This document shows positions 7,966 through 17,200 of a stretch of 64,000 nt of DNA, one piece after another. Origin of the DNA: Lachnospiraceae bacterium (GTDB lineage: Bacteria > Bacillota > Clostridia > Lachnospirales > Lachnospiraceae); contig CAJTDK010000004.1 in the NCBI GenBank assembly GCA_910575105.1, positions 1 to 64,000 on the forward strand. Reading direction: 5' to 3'. Made by a program: the position numbers and the translations under genes. Below the pieces are notes generated by a model. The model was not told the origin of the DNA. It was given only the letters and a program-made list of their open reading frames with translations, and ran no database searches. How positions within the stretch are numbered: position 1 is the first letter of the stretch; the number at the start of each line of letters is the position of its first letter.

Positions 7966-9372
7966 ATGATGGAAGATGTCAGGAAAGAGGTAAAGGGAAA
8001 TAATAATTCGGAGGCTTTGCACAACCCGCTGGCCTATGAGCGGGTAGGGAAGCTTATTGCTAAATTCGCTGTACCGGCGATCATCAGTATGCTGGTGAGC
8101 TCGCTCTACAATATTGTTGACCAGATTTTTATCGGTCAGGGCGTGGGGATGCTTGGAAATGCGGCGACGAATGTTGCGTTTCCGGTGTCTATTATCTGTA
8201 CGGCGACGGCGCTTTTGCTTGGGATCGGCAGTGCGTCGAATTTTAATCTGGAGTCAGGCGCCGGGAATCAGGACCGGGCGAACTGGATCGTGGGAACAGG
8301 ACTTTCTATGCTGGCAATCTGCGGGTGCATGATTGCTTTAGTTGTGATTTTGTTTCTAAATCCGCTTCTTGATATCTTCGGGGTGACGCCGGACATCCTG
8401 CCTTATGCCCAGGATTATCTGGGGATCACGGCGTTCGGGATCCCGTTTCTGATCCTTACTACCGGAGGAAATCATCTGATCCGCGCAGACAGAAGCCCCA
8501 CTTACTCCATGGCGTGCATGCTTACCGGGGCGGTGATCAATACGATTCTGGATCCTACATTTATCTTTGTGTTCCACTGGGGGATCAAGGGGGCAGCTTG
8601 GGCGACCGTGATCGGGCAGGTGATCTCTGGAATACTGGTGATTGTCTACTTTTCCAGATTTCGTCATCTTGATCTGGAGCTTAAGATGTTAAAGCCGCGG
8701 GCAGAATTTTTAAGGGCGGTCGTGTCTCTTGGGATGGCGGCCTGCGTCAACCAGATCGCTATGGCGGCGGTTCAGATTACGATGAACAATACGCTCAGGC
8801 ATTACGGGGCGGCATCGGTATACGGGACGGATATTCCGCTGGCCTGCGTGGGCGTCATTTCGAAGGTCAATATGGTCTTTATGTCGATCTGCATCGGCAC
8901 ATCCCAGGGATGCCAGCCGCTGTGGGGATTTAATTACGGGGCGGAAAATTACCGGAGGGTGCGGGAGGCGTTTAAGAAAGCGTTCCAGATCTCACTGGCG
9001 GTGGGGATAGGATTCTTCCTGTGCTTTCAGCTGTTTCCGAGGCAGATCGTCAGTATATTCGGGACGGGGACGCCGGAATATTTTCATTTCGCGGAGCGGT
9101 ATTTTAAGATATTCATGTTCATGACATTTATCAATGGGATACAGCCCATGTGCTCGGGATTCTTTACGTCTATCGGGAAGGCGAAGCTTGGGATCGTGGT
9201 GTCGCTGACGAGGCAGGTCATCTTCCTGCTCCCGCTCATTCTGATCTTTCCGGTTTTTATGGGGATCGACGGGGTGATGTATGCCGGGCCGATCGCAGAC
9301 GGGGCAGCGGCGGCGGTGGCTGTCGCTTATGCGGCGCGGGAACTTCGGGCGATGAATAGGATATCCTGCTAA
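7966..9372 (+). CDS. MATE-family multidrug/cation antiporter
   Basis: 468 residues with about twelve hydrophobic segments. The N-terminal motif FAVPAIISMLVSSLYNIVDQ followed by IFIGQGVGMLG is the MATE signature, repeated in weaker form in the second half (AACVNQIAMAAVQITMNN). The family exports organic cations, drugs or metabolites against Na+ or H+. It starts at one of two adjacent ATGs (7966 or 7969). No regulator gene adjoins it, so the substrate cannot be guessed. A shadow reading frame at 8114-8332 is spurious. Confidence 0.93.
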   Translation: MMEDVRKEVKGNNNSEALHNPLAYERVGKLIAKFAVPAIISMLVSSLYNIVDQIFIGQGVGMLGNAATNVAFPVSIICTATALLLGIGSASNFNLESGAGNQDRANWIVGTGLSMLAICGCMIALVVILFLNPLLDIFGVTPDILPYAQDYLGITAFGIPFLILTTGGNHLIRADRSPTYSMACMLTGAVINTILDPTFIFVFHWGIKGAAWATVIGQVISGILVIVYFSRFRHLDLELKMLKPRAEFLRAVVSLGMAACVNQIAMAAVQITMNNTLRHYGAASVYGTDIPLACVGVISKVNMVFMSICIGTSQGCQPLWGFNYGAENYRRVREAFKKAFQISLAVGIGFFLCFQLFPRQIVSIFGTGTPEYFHFAERYFKIFMFMTFINGIQPMCSGFFTSIGKAKLGIVVSLTRQVIFLLPLILIFPVFMGIDGVMYAGPIADGAAAAVAVAYAARELRAMNRISC

Positions 9373-9450
9373 TCGCTGCCCTTAAGCTCTCTTGGATCAA
9401 GGCAGCCGGTATCGTCTGCGGCAGAAGTACAGCCGCCGCCCTTGGCAGAG

Positions 9451-9560
9451 GCGCACGGTGTCTTTATGAGTCTGCAGGCGCACGGCGTCTTTATGAAGTC
9501 TGCAGGCGTACGGTGTCTTTATGAGTCTGCAGACGCACGGCGTCTTTATGAAGTCCGCAG
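9451..9560 (+). repeat. Four-copy imperfect tandem repeat, alternating 27 and 28 bp
   Basis: Copies at 9451-9477 (27), 9478-9505 (28), 9506-9532 (27) and 9533-9560 (28). All contain CACGGYGTCTTTATGA or the near form with a T, and end in CTGCAG or CCGCAG. The odd copies lack one A that the even copies have, so the real period is a 55-bp dimer amplified twice. It sits in a 336-base gap (9373-9708) between the MATE and SOD genes. Neither strand gives a convincing protein, as 55 bp is not a multiple of three. There are no unique spacers, so it is not a CRISPR. Outside the repeat the gap shows nothing further. Confidence 0.85.
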
Positions 9561-9708
9561 GCGCCTGTGCGGGTGAAGAGCGCCTGCGCACAGCGGCGCT
9601 GCCTAATGTTCACCTGAAGGCCGGAAGCATCATATCTTACATTAGTGAATTTTATTCGGGAACCGCCATGAGATCAGCGGGCAGGTTCTTTAAAGGAGAG
9701 TGACAGAT

Positions 9709-10176
9709 ATGTTCAGTGTTAACGGAGAACATCCGGCGGCGACAGCGAGGATAAGAGGAAGGATGACAGACGGGACGATCAGCGGAAGAGTGGATTTTTA
9801 CGGCGTATACGGAGGAACGGTGGTCGTCGCCATGGTGCGCGGGCTTTCCGGGGAGCCGGGAAAAGGCTTTCACGGGTTCCACATCCACGAAGGAGGAGGC
9901 TGCACGGGAAATGCGAAGGATCCCTTTGCTGATACGGGCCAGCATGATAATCCAGGCAATGAACCGCACCCAAAGCACGCGGGGGATCTGCCGCCGCTGC
10001 TGGCGAATAATGGCACGGCGTGGATGGCAGTCTATACGGACCGGTTCTATCCGGAGGATGTGATCGGGAAGACGGTGGTGATCCATGCAAAGCCCGATGA
10101 TTTCAATACCCAGCCTTCCGGGGATTCGGGGGAGAAGATTGCCTGCGGGGAAATCGTAGAGTGGCAGGGAAGATAG
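9709..10176 (+). CDS. Cu/Zn superoxide dismutase family protein
   Basis: 155 residues from the ATG at 9709 (aaaggag ten bases upstream). The fold markers are all present: GFHIHEGGGCTG (Cu ligands His58 and His60), GQHDNPGNEPHPKHAGDLPP (bridging and Zn ligands), VVIHAKPDDF (fourth Cu ligand) and SGDSGEKIACGEI near the C-terminus. The active-site Arg of classical enzymes (in GNAGSRLACG of human SOD1) aligns with Lys here. There is no signal peptide, unusual for bacterial SodC, so it should act in the cytosol. Whether it dismutates superoxide efficiently or only binds metal is open. A terminator follows directly. Confidence 0.85.
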   Translation: MFSVNGEHPAATARIRGRMTDGTISGRVDFYGVYGGTVVVAMVRGLSGEPGKGFHGFHIHEGGGCTGNAKDPFADTGQHDNPGNEPHPKHAGDLPPLLANNGTAWMAVYTDRFYPEDVIGKTVVIHAKPDDFNTQPSGDSGEKIACGEIVEWQGR

Positions 10177-10200
10177 GGGACGGCGAAGGCCGTCTCTTTT
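10177..10200 (+). terminator. Terminator after the SOD-like gene
   Basis: GACGGC-gaag-GCCGTC (10179-10194) followed by TCTTTT, immediately after the stop codon. Confidence 0.85.
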
Positions 10201-10208
10201 AGGTGCGG

Positions 10209-10323
10209 GTTACTATTCGTGGCGGCATTCCTAAGTTTGCTGCGCAAAAGCCGCCCCTCACCCCTGTATCATGTTCTTACGGAATGCGCAGCCAGTGCGC
10301 ATTCCTGACCCATGAACAGTAAC
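10209..10323 (+). mobile_element. 115-bp MITE with 8-bp target duplication, IS4-like ends
   Basis: The element starts GTTACTATTCGTGG at 10209; read from the other end on the minus strand it starts GTTACTGTTCATGG at 10323. It is flanked by AGGTGCGG at 10201-10208 and again at 10324-10331, a clear target duplication. The interior includes a strong palindrome with arms GGAATGCGC/GCGCATTCC (10281-10305). It encodes nothing. Its ends agree with the first 14 to 15 bases of the IS4-family element at 44566-46072, so that transposase family could mobilise it in trans. It lies between the SOD terminator and the promoter of the LytTR gene. Confidence 0.8.
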
Positions 10324-10338
10324 AGGTGCGGGTCAGTT

Positions 10339-10368
10339 TTGACACAGTTCATGGCCAGACGGTAGACT
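10339..10368 (+). promoter_or_regulatory. Promoter of the LytTR/GHKL operon
   Basis: TTGACA at 10339-10344, spacer 18, TAGACT at 10363-10368. The -35 box is only seven bases from the MITE target duplication, so any native upstream operator has been pushed 123 bases away. Confidence 0.5.
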
Positions 10369-10456
10369 TTTTTGGGAAAAGGGAGTACAATCTCCATTGA
10401 AAAGAAGACCACCGGGCGCCATGAGCCTGCCCGGGGACCTTGACGGAGGAAAAGGC

Positions 10457-11176
10457 TTGATAAACATATCGGTGATAGATGATGACAGGGCGGCGCTAGA
10501 GATGATACAAAAGTGTGTCGTGGAGGCGGTAGACGGCAGGGAAGGCGTATCTGCCGCCGGATATGAGCGGCCGGAGGATTTTTTTGAAGAGCAAAACAGA
10601 AGGAAGTGCCATATCCTTATCTCGGATATCGACATGCCGGGGATGAACGGGCTGGAGACGGCGAAGCGGGCAAAAGAGATAAACCCAAGGGTATTTATCA
10701 TTTTTGTGACGGCACATATGGAATTTGCCATCGAAGGCTACAGGATGGATGCGTTCCAGTATGTCTTAAAATCAGAGCTGGCCGGGCGGCTGCCGGGGAT
10801 TTTGCAAAAGCTTATGGACATGCTGGAAAAAGACAGAAAAGATTACTGCTTTATCGGTACAAGGAGCAACAGGAAAAAGGTGCGCTGTGACGATATCATT
10901 TGGATCAGGAAGGAAAAGAACGCCAAGTATGTTACGTATGTTCTGGAAAATGAGTGCTGTACGGAGAGGGCGAGCCTAGAGGGTGTGGTAGAACGGCTTG
11001 ATCAACGGGCATTTATGATCGTGGAGCGGGGATGTGCGGTCAATCTGCGGCATGTGATGAGGCTTACGGACTGCGGGCTGTATCTGAGCAACCAGGATAC
11101 GGTGACCATAAGCAGGGCGCGTATGGCGGGAGTCAAGGAGAGGCTCCACAGGCTTTGGGGTGAAGAGGAATGGTAG
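10457..11176 (+). CDS. LytTR-family response regulator (AgrA/VirR type)
   Basis: About 239 residues from a TTG start at 10457, chosen because GGAGG lies 7 bases upstream and the product then begins with the receiver strand INISVIDDD; a longer frame from 10397 is open but lacks a ribosome site. Receiver: acidic pocket IDDD, phospho-acceptor Asp in ILISDIDMPGMNG, FVTAH, and K in YVLKSE. The C-terminal LytTR DNA-binding domain (about 135-235) has DIIWIRKEKNAKYVTYVL, FMIVERGCAVNLRHV and the closing SRARMAGVKERL. LytTR regulators bind paired direct repeats upstream of targets. It overlaps the kinase gene by seven bases. Targets may include the two proteins downstream. Confidence 0.88.
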   Translation: MINISVIDDDRAALEMIQKCVVEAVDGREGVSAAGYERPEDFFEEQNRRKCHILISDIDMPGMNGLETAKRAKEINPRVFIIFVTAHMEFAIEGYRMDAFQYVLKSELAGRLPGILQKLMDMLEKDRKDYCFIGTRSNRKKVRCDDIIWIRKEKNAKYVTYVLENECCTERASLEGVVERLDQRAFMIVERGCAVNLRHVMRLTDCGLYLSNQDTVTISRARMAGVKERLHRLWGEEEW

Positions 11177-11907
11177 AGCTGATGTACGGGGCAGCGCTGT
11201 GTGCCGTGTCTCTGGCGGCCGTACTGCTTATCGTAAAGAACCGGATGATACAGAAGGAAAATGATTTCCTTGCGCTTCATGATCAGATGACGGAACAGAA
11301 TTACCGGCTTTTAAGGCAGAGCGCGGAGCTGAACCGGCATCTGGTGCACGATATCAAGCACCATCTGCTCATCCTGCAGGAATATGTAAAGGAAGGGTCT
11401 CTTGACAGCATCGGGCGGTATCTTGACGAGATAGAAGAGGAGTATCGGTATGTCCCGCGCAAGGTGTGGACGGGCAACGGATTCCTGGATTTTATCCTGA
11501 ACCAGAAAAAGAGCAGGGCAGAGTCGAAGGGGATCGACTTTGACATCGATTCGGAGATCATCCCGGCGTGGGGATTTTCAGACAGCGAGATCAGCGTGGT
11601 CTTCGGGAATCTTCTGGACAATGCCATCGAGGCGTGTGAACGGATAGAGGGACGGGAGAGGCGGATACGTATTTTCATGAAAAAGAGAGGGGATATTGTG
11701 GCGGTCAGGATCCAAAACACTATGGCAGAGCCGCCGGTCCGGGTGAACGGAAGGTTCATCTCCGGCAAGAAGCAGTCAGGGCTTCATGGTTACGGGCTAA
11801 AGAGCGTCAGGCGGGTGATCGCAAAGCGCGGCGGCTGCTTTGACTGCCGCGCGGATGCGGACGGATTCCGGGTGGATATCAGTGTGTTCGGCACGGAGGA
11901 CGGGTAA
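11170..11907 (+). CDS. GHKL-type sensor histidine kinase, short form
   Basis: 245 residues. One N-terminal membrane segment (about residues 4-22, LCAVSLAAVLLIV), then a helix carrying the phospho-accepting His in LVHDIKHHLLILQEY, and an AgrC-type ATPase domain (N box NLLDNAIEACER, G box SGLHGYGLKSVRRVIAKRGG). AgrC-like kinases usually have six or seven membrane helices for peptide sensing; this one has only one, so it lacks the classical peptide-receptor domain. It may sense inside the cell or rely on a partner. It is cotranscribed with the LytTR regulator. Confidence 0.87.
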   Translation: MVELMYGAALCAVSLAAVLLIVKNRMIQKENDFLALHDQMTEQNYRLLRQSAELNRHLVHDIKHHLLILQEYVKEGSLDSIGRYLDEIEEEYRYVPRKVWTGNGFLDFILNQKKSRAESKGIDFDIDSEIIPAWGFSDSEISVVFGNLLDNAIEACERIEGRERRIRIFMKKRGDIVAVRIQNTMAEPPVRVNGRFISGKKQSGLHGYGLKSVRRVIAKRGGCFDCRADADGFRVDISVFGTEDG

Positions 11908-11955
11908 GGCGCGCCGATGTACTAAACGCGCAGCCAAGCGAGGAGGAATGGAAGG

Positions 11956-12531
11956 ATGAATAATATTACTTTCGGAGGAATGGGAGATTCCCGCTATCTG
12001 AAGCGGGACGGGGCGAAGAATAAGTCTTCGACGCCCCTGAGGGACCGCTGCCTGTTTTCTGAGCTGGCGAATTACCAGAGTGACCGGCAGGCGAGGGTGC
12101 ATCCGGGGATTCTTGCCAGCACGTGGGCGGAGAACGGGCAGGAGCTGCATCTGGATTACGACGAGAGCTCTGCGCCGGAGGATCCGGTCGTCCGGGCGTG
12201 GGGGATCGATTCCAAGGGGAAGGAATTTGAGCTGCTGATCCATGTGAACGGGGTAGATCCCCGCAATGCGTCCCCAGCGGAGATGCGGGCCTTAGAGGCA
12301 CATCTGAAAAAGCAGGGGGACAGTGTGATCGCGTCGTCGGGGATGCGGGAGTGGCGGGTCGGCGAGGCTATGTGGGGATTTGATGTAAATGAAAAGCTTG
12401 ACTTTATCCAGTTTCTGAACGAGGGGGCGCAGATGGCGGTGGAGCCGGACAGAGCCGCAAGGACCCGGCTGGATGCGGAACGTTTTTTGTTTTATTTTTT
12501 GTGGAATCAGGGAAGGGAAAGGCAGGAATAG
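11956..12531 (+). CDS. Uncharacterised protein, first of a pair
   Basis: 191 residues, not recognised. It has no signal peptide and no membrane segment. It begins NNITFGGMGDSRYLKRDGAK and contains HPGILASTWAENGQELHLDY, a beta-rich centre (FELLIHVNGVDPRNAS) and a helical C-terminus ending in an acidic-basic tail. A good aggaggaatggaagg site precedes the ATG. It starts 48 bases after the kinase stop on the same strand, so it is probably in the LytTR operon or in its regulon. Its companion at 12619 shares a similar style (short N-terminal lead, helical body) but I see no sequence identity between them. Confidence 0.6.
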   Translation: MNNITFGGMGDSRYLKRDGAKNKSSTPLRDRCLFSELANYQSDRQARVHPGILASTWAENGQELHLDYDESSAPEDPVVRAWGIDSKGKEFELLIHVNGVDPRNASPAEMRALEAHLKKQGDSVIASSGMREWRVGEAMWGFDVNEKLDFIQFLNEGAQMAVEPDRAARTRLDAERFLFYFLWNQGRERQE

Positions 12532-12618
12532 GAATAGGAACCGGGCAGAGGTAAGCGGGGCGGCCCGTGCTGCCTGATCGGTCCGTGATCCATCCTGCAT
12601 GTAAAGGAGGAATGAAAG

Positions 12619-13917
12619 ATGAATGTATCGAATGAGGTTAGTTTTCAGAGGTTAAGAGATTTTCAGCGCAGTCCGGGGCAGACGGAGAGAAGCCTTGAGG
12701 GGTCGCCTTTTGCAGATCGTCTTGCCCCTGCGGACGGGATAACAAATGTTTCGATCACATATGGGACGGCTGAAGGCAGCAGAGCAGAGATCTTAGAGAA
12801 GTTCCCGGGGCTTACGGAAGAGAAGCTTGACCATCTGCTTTATGATTATGATATCGGAAGCATGGATTCCGAACAGCTATTTAAGCTGGCGGAGGAGCTT
12901 ATGGAGGAAGGCGTGATCCCGGCCCGTCCGTCGGCAAACGGGCTGAATGAGATCGCGGTGTTCCCGAAAGCGCTGTATGATGCATTTTTGCGGGGAGAAA
13001 TCCCGCAGCCTGGGGGTGTGGTGAAAGAGATGTCAGGCTTTGTCTGTATGACAGATCTGTCTGCGGGCGGGCAGGACTCTTTTACTCCAAAGTATGGACT
13101 TGAAAGGCTCCGGTACGAATCCCAGATGCTTGAAGACGCATTTAAGCGCTTCGGGCAGTATTATACAAGCGACGAGCTGAAGAGACACACGGAGTTGTCA
13201 AACAGCAGGACGGAATTTTTAGAGCTGGCAGAGCTGCTGGTAGCGTATAAAGAGCAGCCGGCGGTGCGCAACAGGCTCCAGGCAGAAGCAGCGAAGGCAG
13301 AACAAAGCCGGGCAGAAGCAGCGAAGGCAGGGGAACCGGAAGCCCTGGCGGTCGAGACGGCGGGAAGCGGGAAAGATATGGTCAAGACCACGATGCTGGA
13401 CGGCCGGCGCATATACCTCGTAGACAGAGAAGTGATGGAAGCACATGGACATCCGGTGGAGCTTAGCTATTTTGCGAAGGTGGCGGAGACCTGGAAGGAG
13501 GGTGAAAAAAGAGACAGCCTTTCTGCGGAGGAGTTAGATGCCCTGAAACAAAAGTACAATTCGGATACGATGACGAGAAAAGAGTGTATAGATCTGCTGG
13601 GAGATCTGGTGGAAGCCGGGTTCATGACGGCTTCTGAAGCGAAAAATATCTATAGCGGCCTTATTCCCATAGATCTGAACCTGAATGGCGCGCTCCAGAA
13701 ATGGACGCCCGGGGCAGAGAACGTCCGGAACAGATGGAACAGGATATCCGGAGGACTGGAGGCTTCCGACGACTTGAATTGGAAAATGGGTTATGAGTAT
13801 TTTGACGCCTGGTATGATCTGGCAAAGATATCAACCACAGTGAACGATCCGGACAAGGACTGGATATTTGGCAGCTACAAAAGATTTATGGGGGTTCTGG
13901 ACGAACTGCGGGCATAG
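12619..13917 (+). CDS. Uncharacterised helical protein, second of a pair
   Basis: 432 residues, not recognised. The N-terminus is polar (NVSNEVSFQRLRDFQRSPGQ). A helical region around 50-100 (RAEILEKFPGLTEEKLDHLL) is followed by an Ala/Glu-rich linker near residues 220-240, where AEAAKA is repeated because a 20-base unit at 13281-13300 recurs at 13311-13330. The C-terminal half (LMTASEAKNIYSGL-like, WKMGYEYFDAWYDLAKI) looks helical. There is no signal peptide or membrane segment. Strong ribosome site (aaaggagg). It follows the 191-residue protein by 87 bases. Could be a cytosolic effector or cell-surface associated by a non-classical route; I cannot assign a function. Confidence 0.6.
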   Translation: MNVSNEVSFQRLRDFQRSPGQTERSLEGSPFADRLAPADGITNVSITYGTAEGSRAEILEKFPGLTEEKLDHLLYDYDIGSMDSEQLFKLAEELMEEGVIPARPSANGLNEIAVFPKALYDAFLRGEIPQPGGVVKEMSGFVCMTDLSAGGQDSFTPKYGLERLRYESQMLEDAFKRFGQYYTSDELKRHTELSNSRTEFLELAELLVAYKEQPAVRNRLQAEAAKAEQSRAEAAKAGEPEALAVETAGSGKDMVKTTMLDGRRIYLVDREVMEAHGHPVELSYFAKVAETWKEGEKRDSLSAEELDALKQKYNSDTMTRKECIDLLGDLVEAGFMTASEAKNIYSGLIPIDLNLNGALQKWTPGAENVRNRWNRISGGLEASDDLNWKMGYEYFDAWYDLAKISTTVNDPDKDWIFGSYKRFMGVLDELRA

Positions 13918-14012
13918 GAACGTTTTGCTTTCAGTGGACAAAGAGATACACGCCCTTTGTCCGCTGCGGGTATTGAAAAAAGAATATGATGTGGCCGCAT
14001 TGCGCTTAAAAT

Positions 14013-14050
14013 GGCAGTAGGAGGGCTTTATGTCTTTCTGCTGCCTTTTT
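14013..14050 (+). terminator. Terminator between the uncharacterised pair and the hybrid kinase
   Basis: GGCAGTAG (14013-14020) pairs with CTGCTGCC (14038-14045, one G.U) and is followed by TTTTT. A second stem (CAG.GGACAAAG with CTTTGTCC.CTG, about 13934-13965) lies just upstream without a T run. Together with the promoter at 14170 these account for the 314-base gap 13918-14231. Confidence 0.6.
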
Positions 14051-14169
14051 CTGTAATGGCTCGCTTAAGCGGATGCCGTCTGGTTATGCCGGAGGCAGTT
14101 CTGAATGGTTTTTGTATGCTGCCGGCCATAGAGTAAGATAAAAATGGTAAAGTCGGGTGTTTTCTAACA

Positions 14170-14198
14170 TTGACACAAGTTCCCGCGCTTGTTAAAAT
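14170..14198 (+). promoter_or_regulatory. Promoter of the hybrid histidine kinase
   Basis: TTGACA at 14170-14175, spacer 17, TAAAAT at 14193-14198, 33 bases before the start codon. Confidence 0.75.
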
Positions 14199-14231
14199 AA
14201 TAGTAAAGTAAAACGCAGGGAGGAAAGATAG

Positions 14232-17200
14232 ATGTACCATTGTCATGTTCGCTTCTGTCTGACAGGCCATCATTGCAGGATATTTGAGATCATAAAGGGA
14301 ATGGAGACCTTCGAACATTTCACGCATGAATTTATTGAGAGCGGTAAGGTGTCCAAGGAAGCTTTCGCGGCGGCAGATGTTATTTTTGCCAATTTACAGG
14401 ATATAGAAGAAAAGGAAGCGCTGTGCACATTGATTTCGGGAAAGGGCAGGGAGACGGAGCTTATCCTGCTGGCGGACCGGGAGCAGGTCGGTCTGTTGAA
14501 GGATGACCTGGCAGAAGTCAAGGATATATGGACGCTGCCGATGACGGATGAGGAGATCCGTTTCCGCTTCCTGCGGTGGCAGGAGAGTTACCGGGTGGTC
14601 AAGGAGTTCTGGCAGACCAGCCAGTATCTGGAGGCCACCATTAACAATATACCGAATCTGGTCTGGTATAAGGATAAGGACGGCATACACGAGAAGGTGA
14701 ATGACAGCTTCTGCAGGACAGTCAATAAGACGAAAGAGCAGGTACAGGGGCGCGGGCATGCATACATCTGGGATGTAGAGCAGGATGACCCTGCATGTAT
14801 AGAGTCTGAACGTGAGGTTATGGAAAAACGGGAGACTTTCGTGTCCGAGGAACAGGTTCAGGCCGGCGAGGGGACGAGGCTTCTTACAACTTACAAATCT
14901 CCCCTTTATGATCTGGACGGAAGCGTGATGGGGACGGTTGGCGTGGCCATCGATGTGACCCAGGAGCGCGCCTATGAGCGGGAGATCATCAACAAGAACC
15001 ATACGCTGGAGACAGTATTTACGACGATGGATTGCGGAGTGATGTGCCATACCATAGACGGCAGACGTATTGTCAGCATCAACAGGGCCGCTTTAAAGAT
15101 TCTGGGGTATGATTCCCAGAAGGAGCTTTTGGCGGACGGTTTCGATATGGTCGCACAGTCGGTTGTGGATGAAGATAAGGAGATGCTCAGGGAAAAGATT
15201 AAGTCCTTGAAGAACGAGGGGGAGAGCGTCAGTGTTGAGTACCGCGTGATCCATAAGAACGGGGAGATTCTTCATATTATGGGGAATGTCAAGCTTCTTA
15301 TGCAGGATGGCGAGATGGTCTATCAGCGCTTCCTCCTGGATTGTACTGCCCAGAAGCTTGAGCAGAAAAAGAATGAAAGACATCATATGGAGCTGATCCA
15401 TGCGCTGAGTATCGAGTATAACCTTGTCTGCTTTTTTGAGCTTGACACCGGGATGGGGATACCGCTTCGGCTCTTAGACAAGGATCACCGCATGTTTGAT
15501 TCGGATTTTGAACGGGAGATATCGCTGGAAGAGAGCATGGGCCGTTACATAGAGAAAAATGTCCATGAAGAAGATAAGGAGCTGATGAAGGAGGCTTCCT
15601 CAAGAGAAAGGCTTAGGCAGGAGCTTTTGGAAAACAAGCAGTTCTATATCAACTACCGTGTGGTCAGGGACGGCGAAGTGAAGTATTTCCAGATGCGGGC
15701 AGTGCGCGCCGGCAAATGGACGGAAGGCCACGGCATCGTGCTAGGCTTCCGCAGCGTGGATAAGGAGATCCGCAGTGAGATGGAGAAGAAGGAGCTTTTG
15801 CAGAATGCGCTCATGCAGGCGAACAAGGCGAACAAAGCAAAGAGCGTATTCCTCTCCAATATGTCCCACGATATCCGCACGCCGATGAATGCTATCGTAG
15901 GATTTACTTCTCTTGCCATCACGCATATCAACAGTGCGGACTTGGTGAAGGAATATCTGGGCAAGATCATGACTTCGGGAGAGCATCTTTTAAGCCTTAT
16001 TAATGACGTTCTGGATATGAGCCGGATCGAGAGCGGCAAGATGCATCTGGATGAAAAGCCCTGCCGCCTGCCGGATATCCTCCATGGGCTGCGCAATATC
16101 GTGCAGGCGGATATCCATGCGAAGCAGCTTGAGCTTTATATTGACGCGGTGGATATCGTGGACGAGGAGATCTACTGCGATAAGCTGAGACTTAACCAGG
16201 TGCTCCTAAATCTCTTGAGCAACTCGGTGAAATATACCAGCGCGGGCGGGATCCTCAGCATGAGGATCATCGAGAAGGCCGGCGCGCCTGTGGGATACGC
16301 CCATTATGAATTCCATATCAAGGATACGGGCATCGGCATGAGCGAGGAGTTTGTATCCCACATCTTTGAACCTTTTGAGCGGGAGAAGAATACGACCATC
16401 AGCGGGATACAGGGAACCGGGCTTGGCATGGCCATCACGAAGAATATCGTGGATATGATGAACGGCTCCATCGAGGTAAAAAGCGAGCAGGGCGTGGGCA
16501 CAGAATTTATCGTAGCCTTTACCTTCCGCCTTGATGCGGAAAAGAAGGTGCCGGAGAGTATACCAGAGCTTAAGAACCTCCGGGCGTTGGTGGTGGATGA
16601 CGATTATAATACTTGTGACAGCGTGTCCTATATGCTACAGCAGATCGGCATGCGCGCTGAGTGGACGCTGTCAGGAAAGGAAGCGGTGCTGCGTACTCAC
16701 CAGGCGGTGAACCGGGGGGATAATTACAGTGTCTATATTATCGACTGGCTGCTTCCGGATATGAACGGCGTCGAGGTGACGAGACGTATCCGCAAGGAGA
16801 TGGGTGATAATGTGCCGGTGATCGTCCTTACGGCGTACGACTGGACAGATATCGAGGATGAGGCCAAGGAAGCAGGAGTTACGGCATTCTGCAGCAAGCC
16901 GCTGTTTTTGTCAGAGCTTCGCAGCTGCCTGCATTCGGTGGTGTCTTCTAAGGAAGAGAAGGAAAAGGACTATGAAGGAAAGAAAAGCTTTAAGGCGGGC
17001 CGGATCCTTCTGGCAGAGGACAATGAGCTGAACCAGGAGATTGCCGTGGCGATCCTCACGGATGCAGGCTTTACGGTCGAAATCGCAGGAAACGGGGAGA
17101 TGGTCGTAAATATGCTTGAGCAGTCCGAGCCGGGATATTACCAGGTGGTGCTCATGGATGTCCAGATGCCGGTGATGGACGGCTACGAAGCCTCGAAGAA

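Noticed and set aside
9451-9560. CRISPR array
   Set aside because: Units are contiguous with no unique spacers; no cas genes in the window.
9397-9703. Possible small proteins across the tandem repeat on either strand
   Set aside because: The repeat period is not a multiple of three, no ribosome site, Cys/Arg-rich or mixed nonsense.
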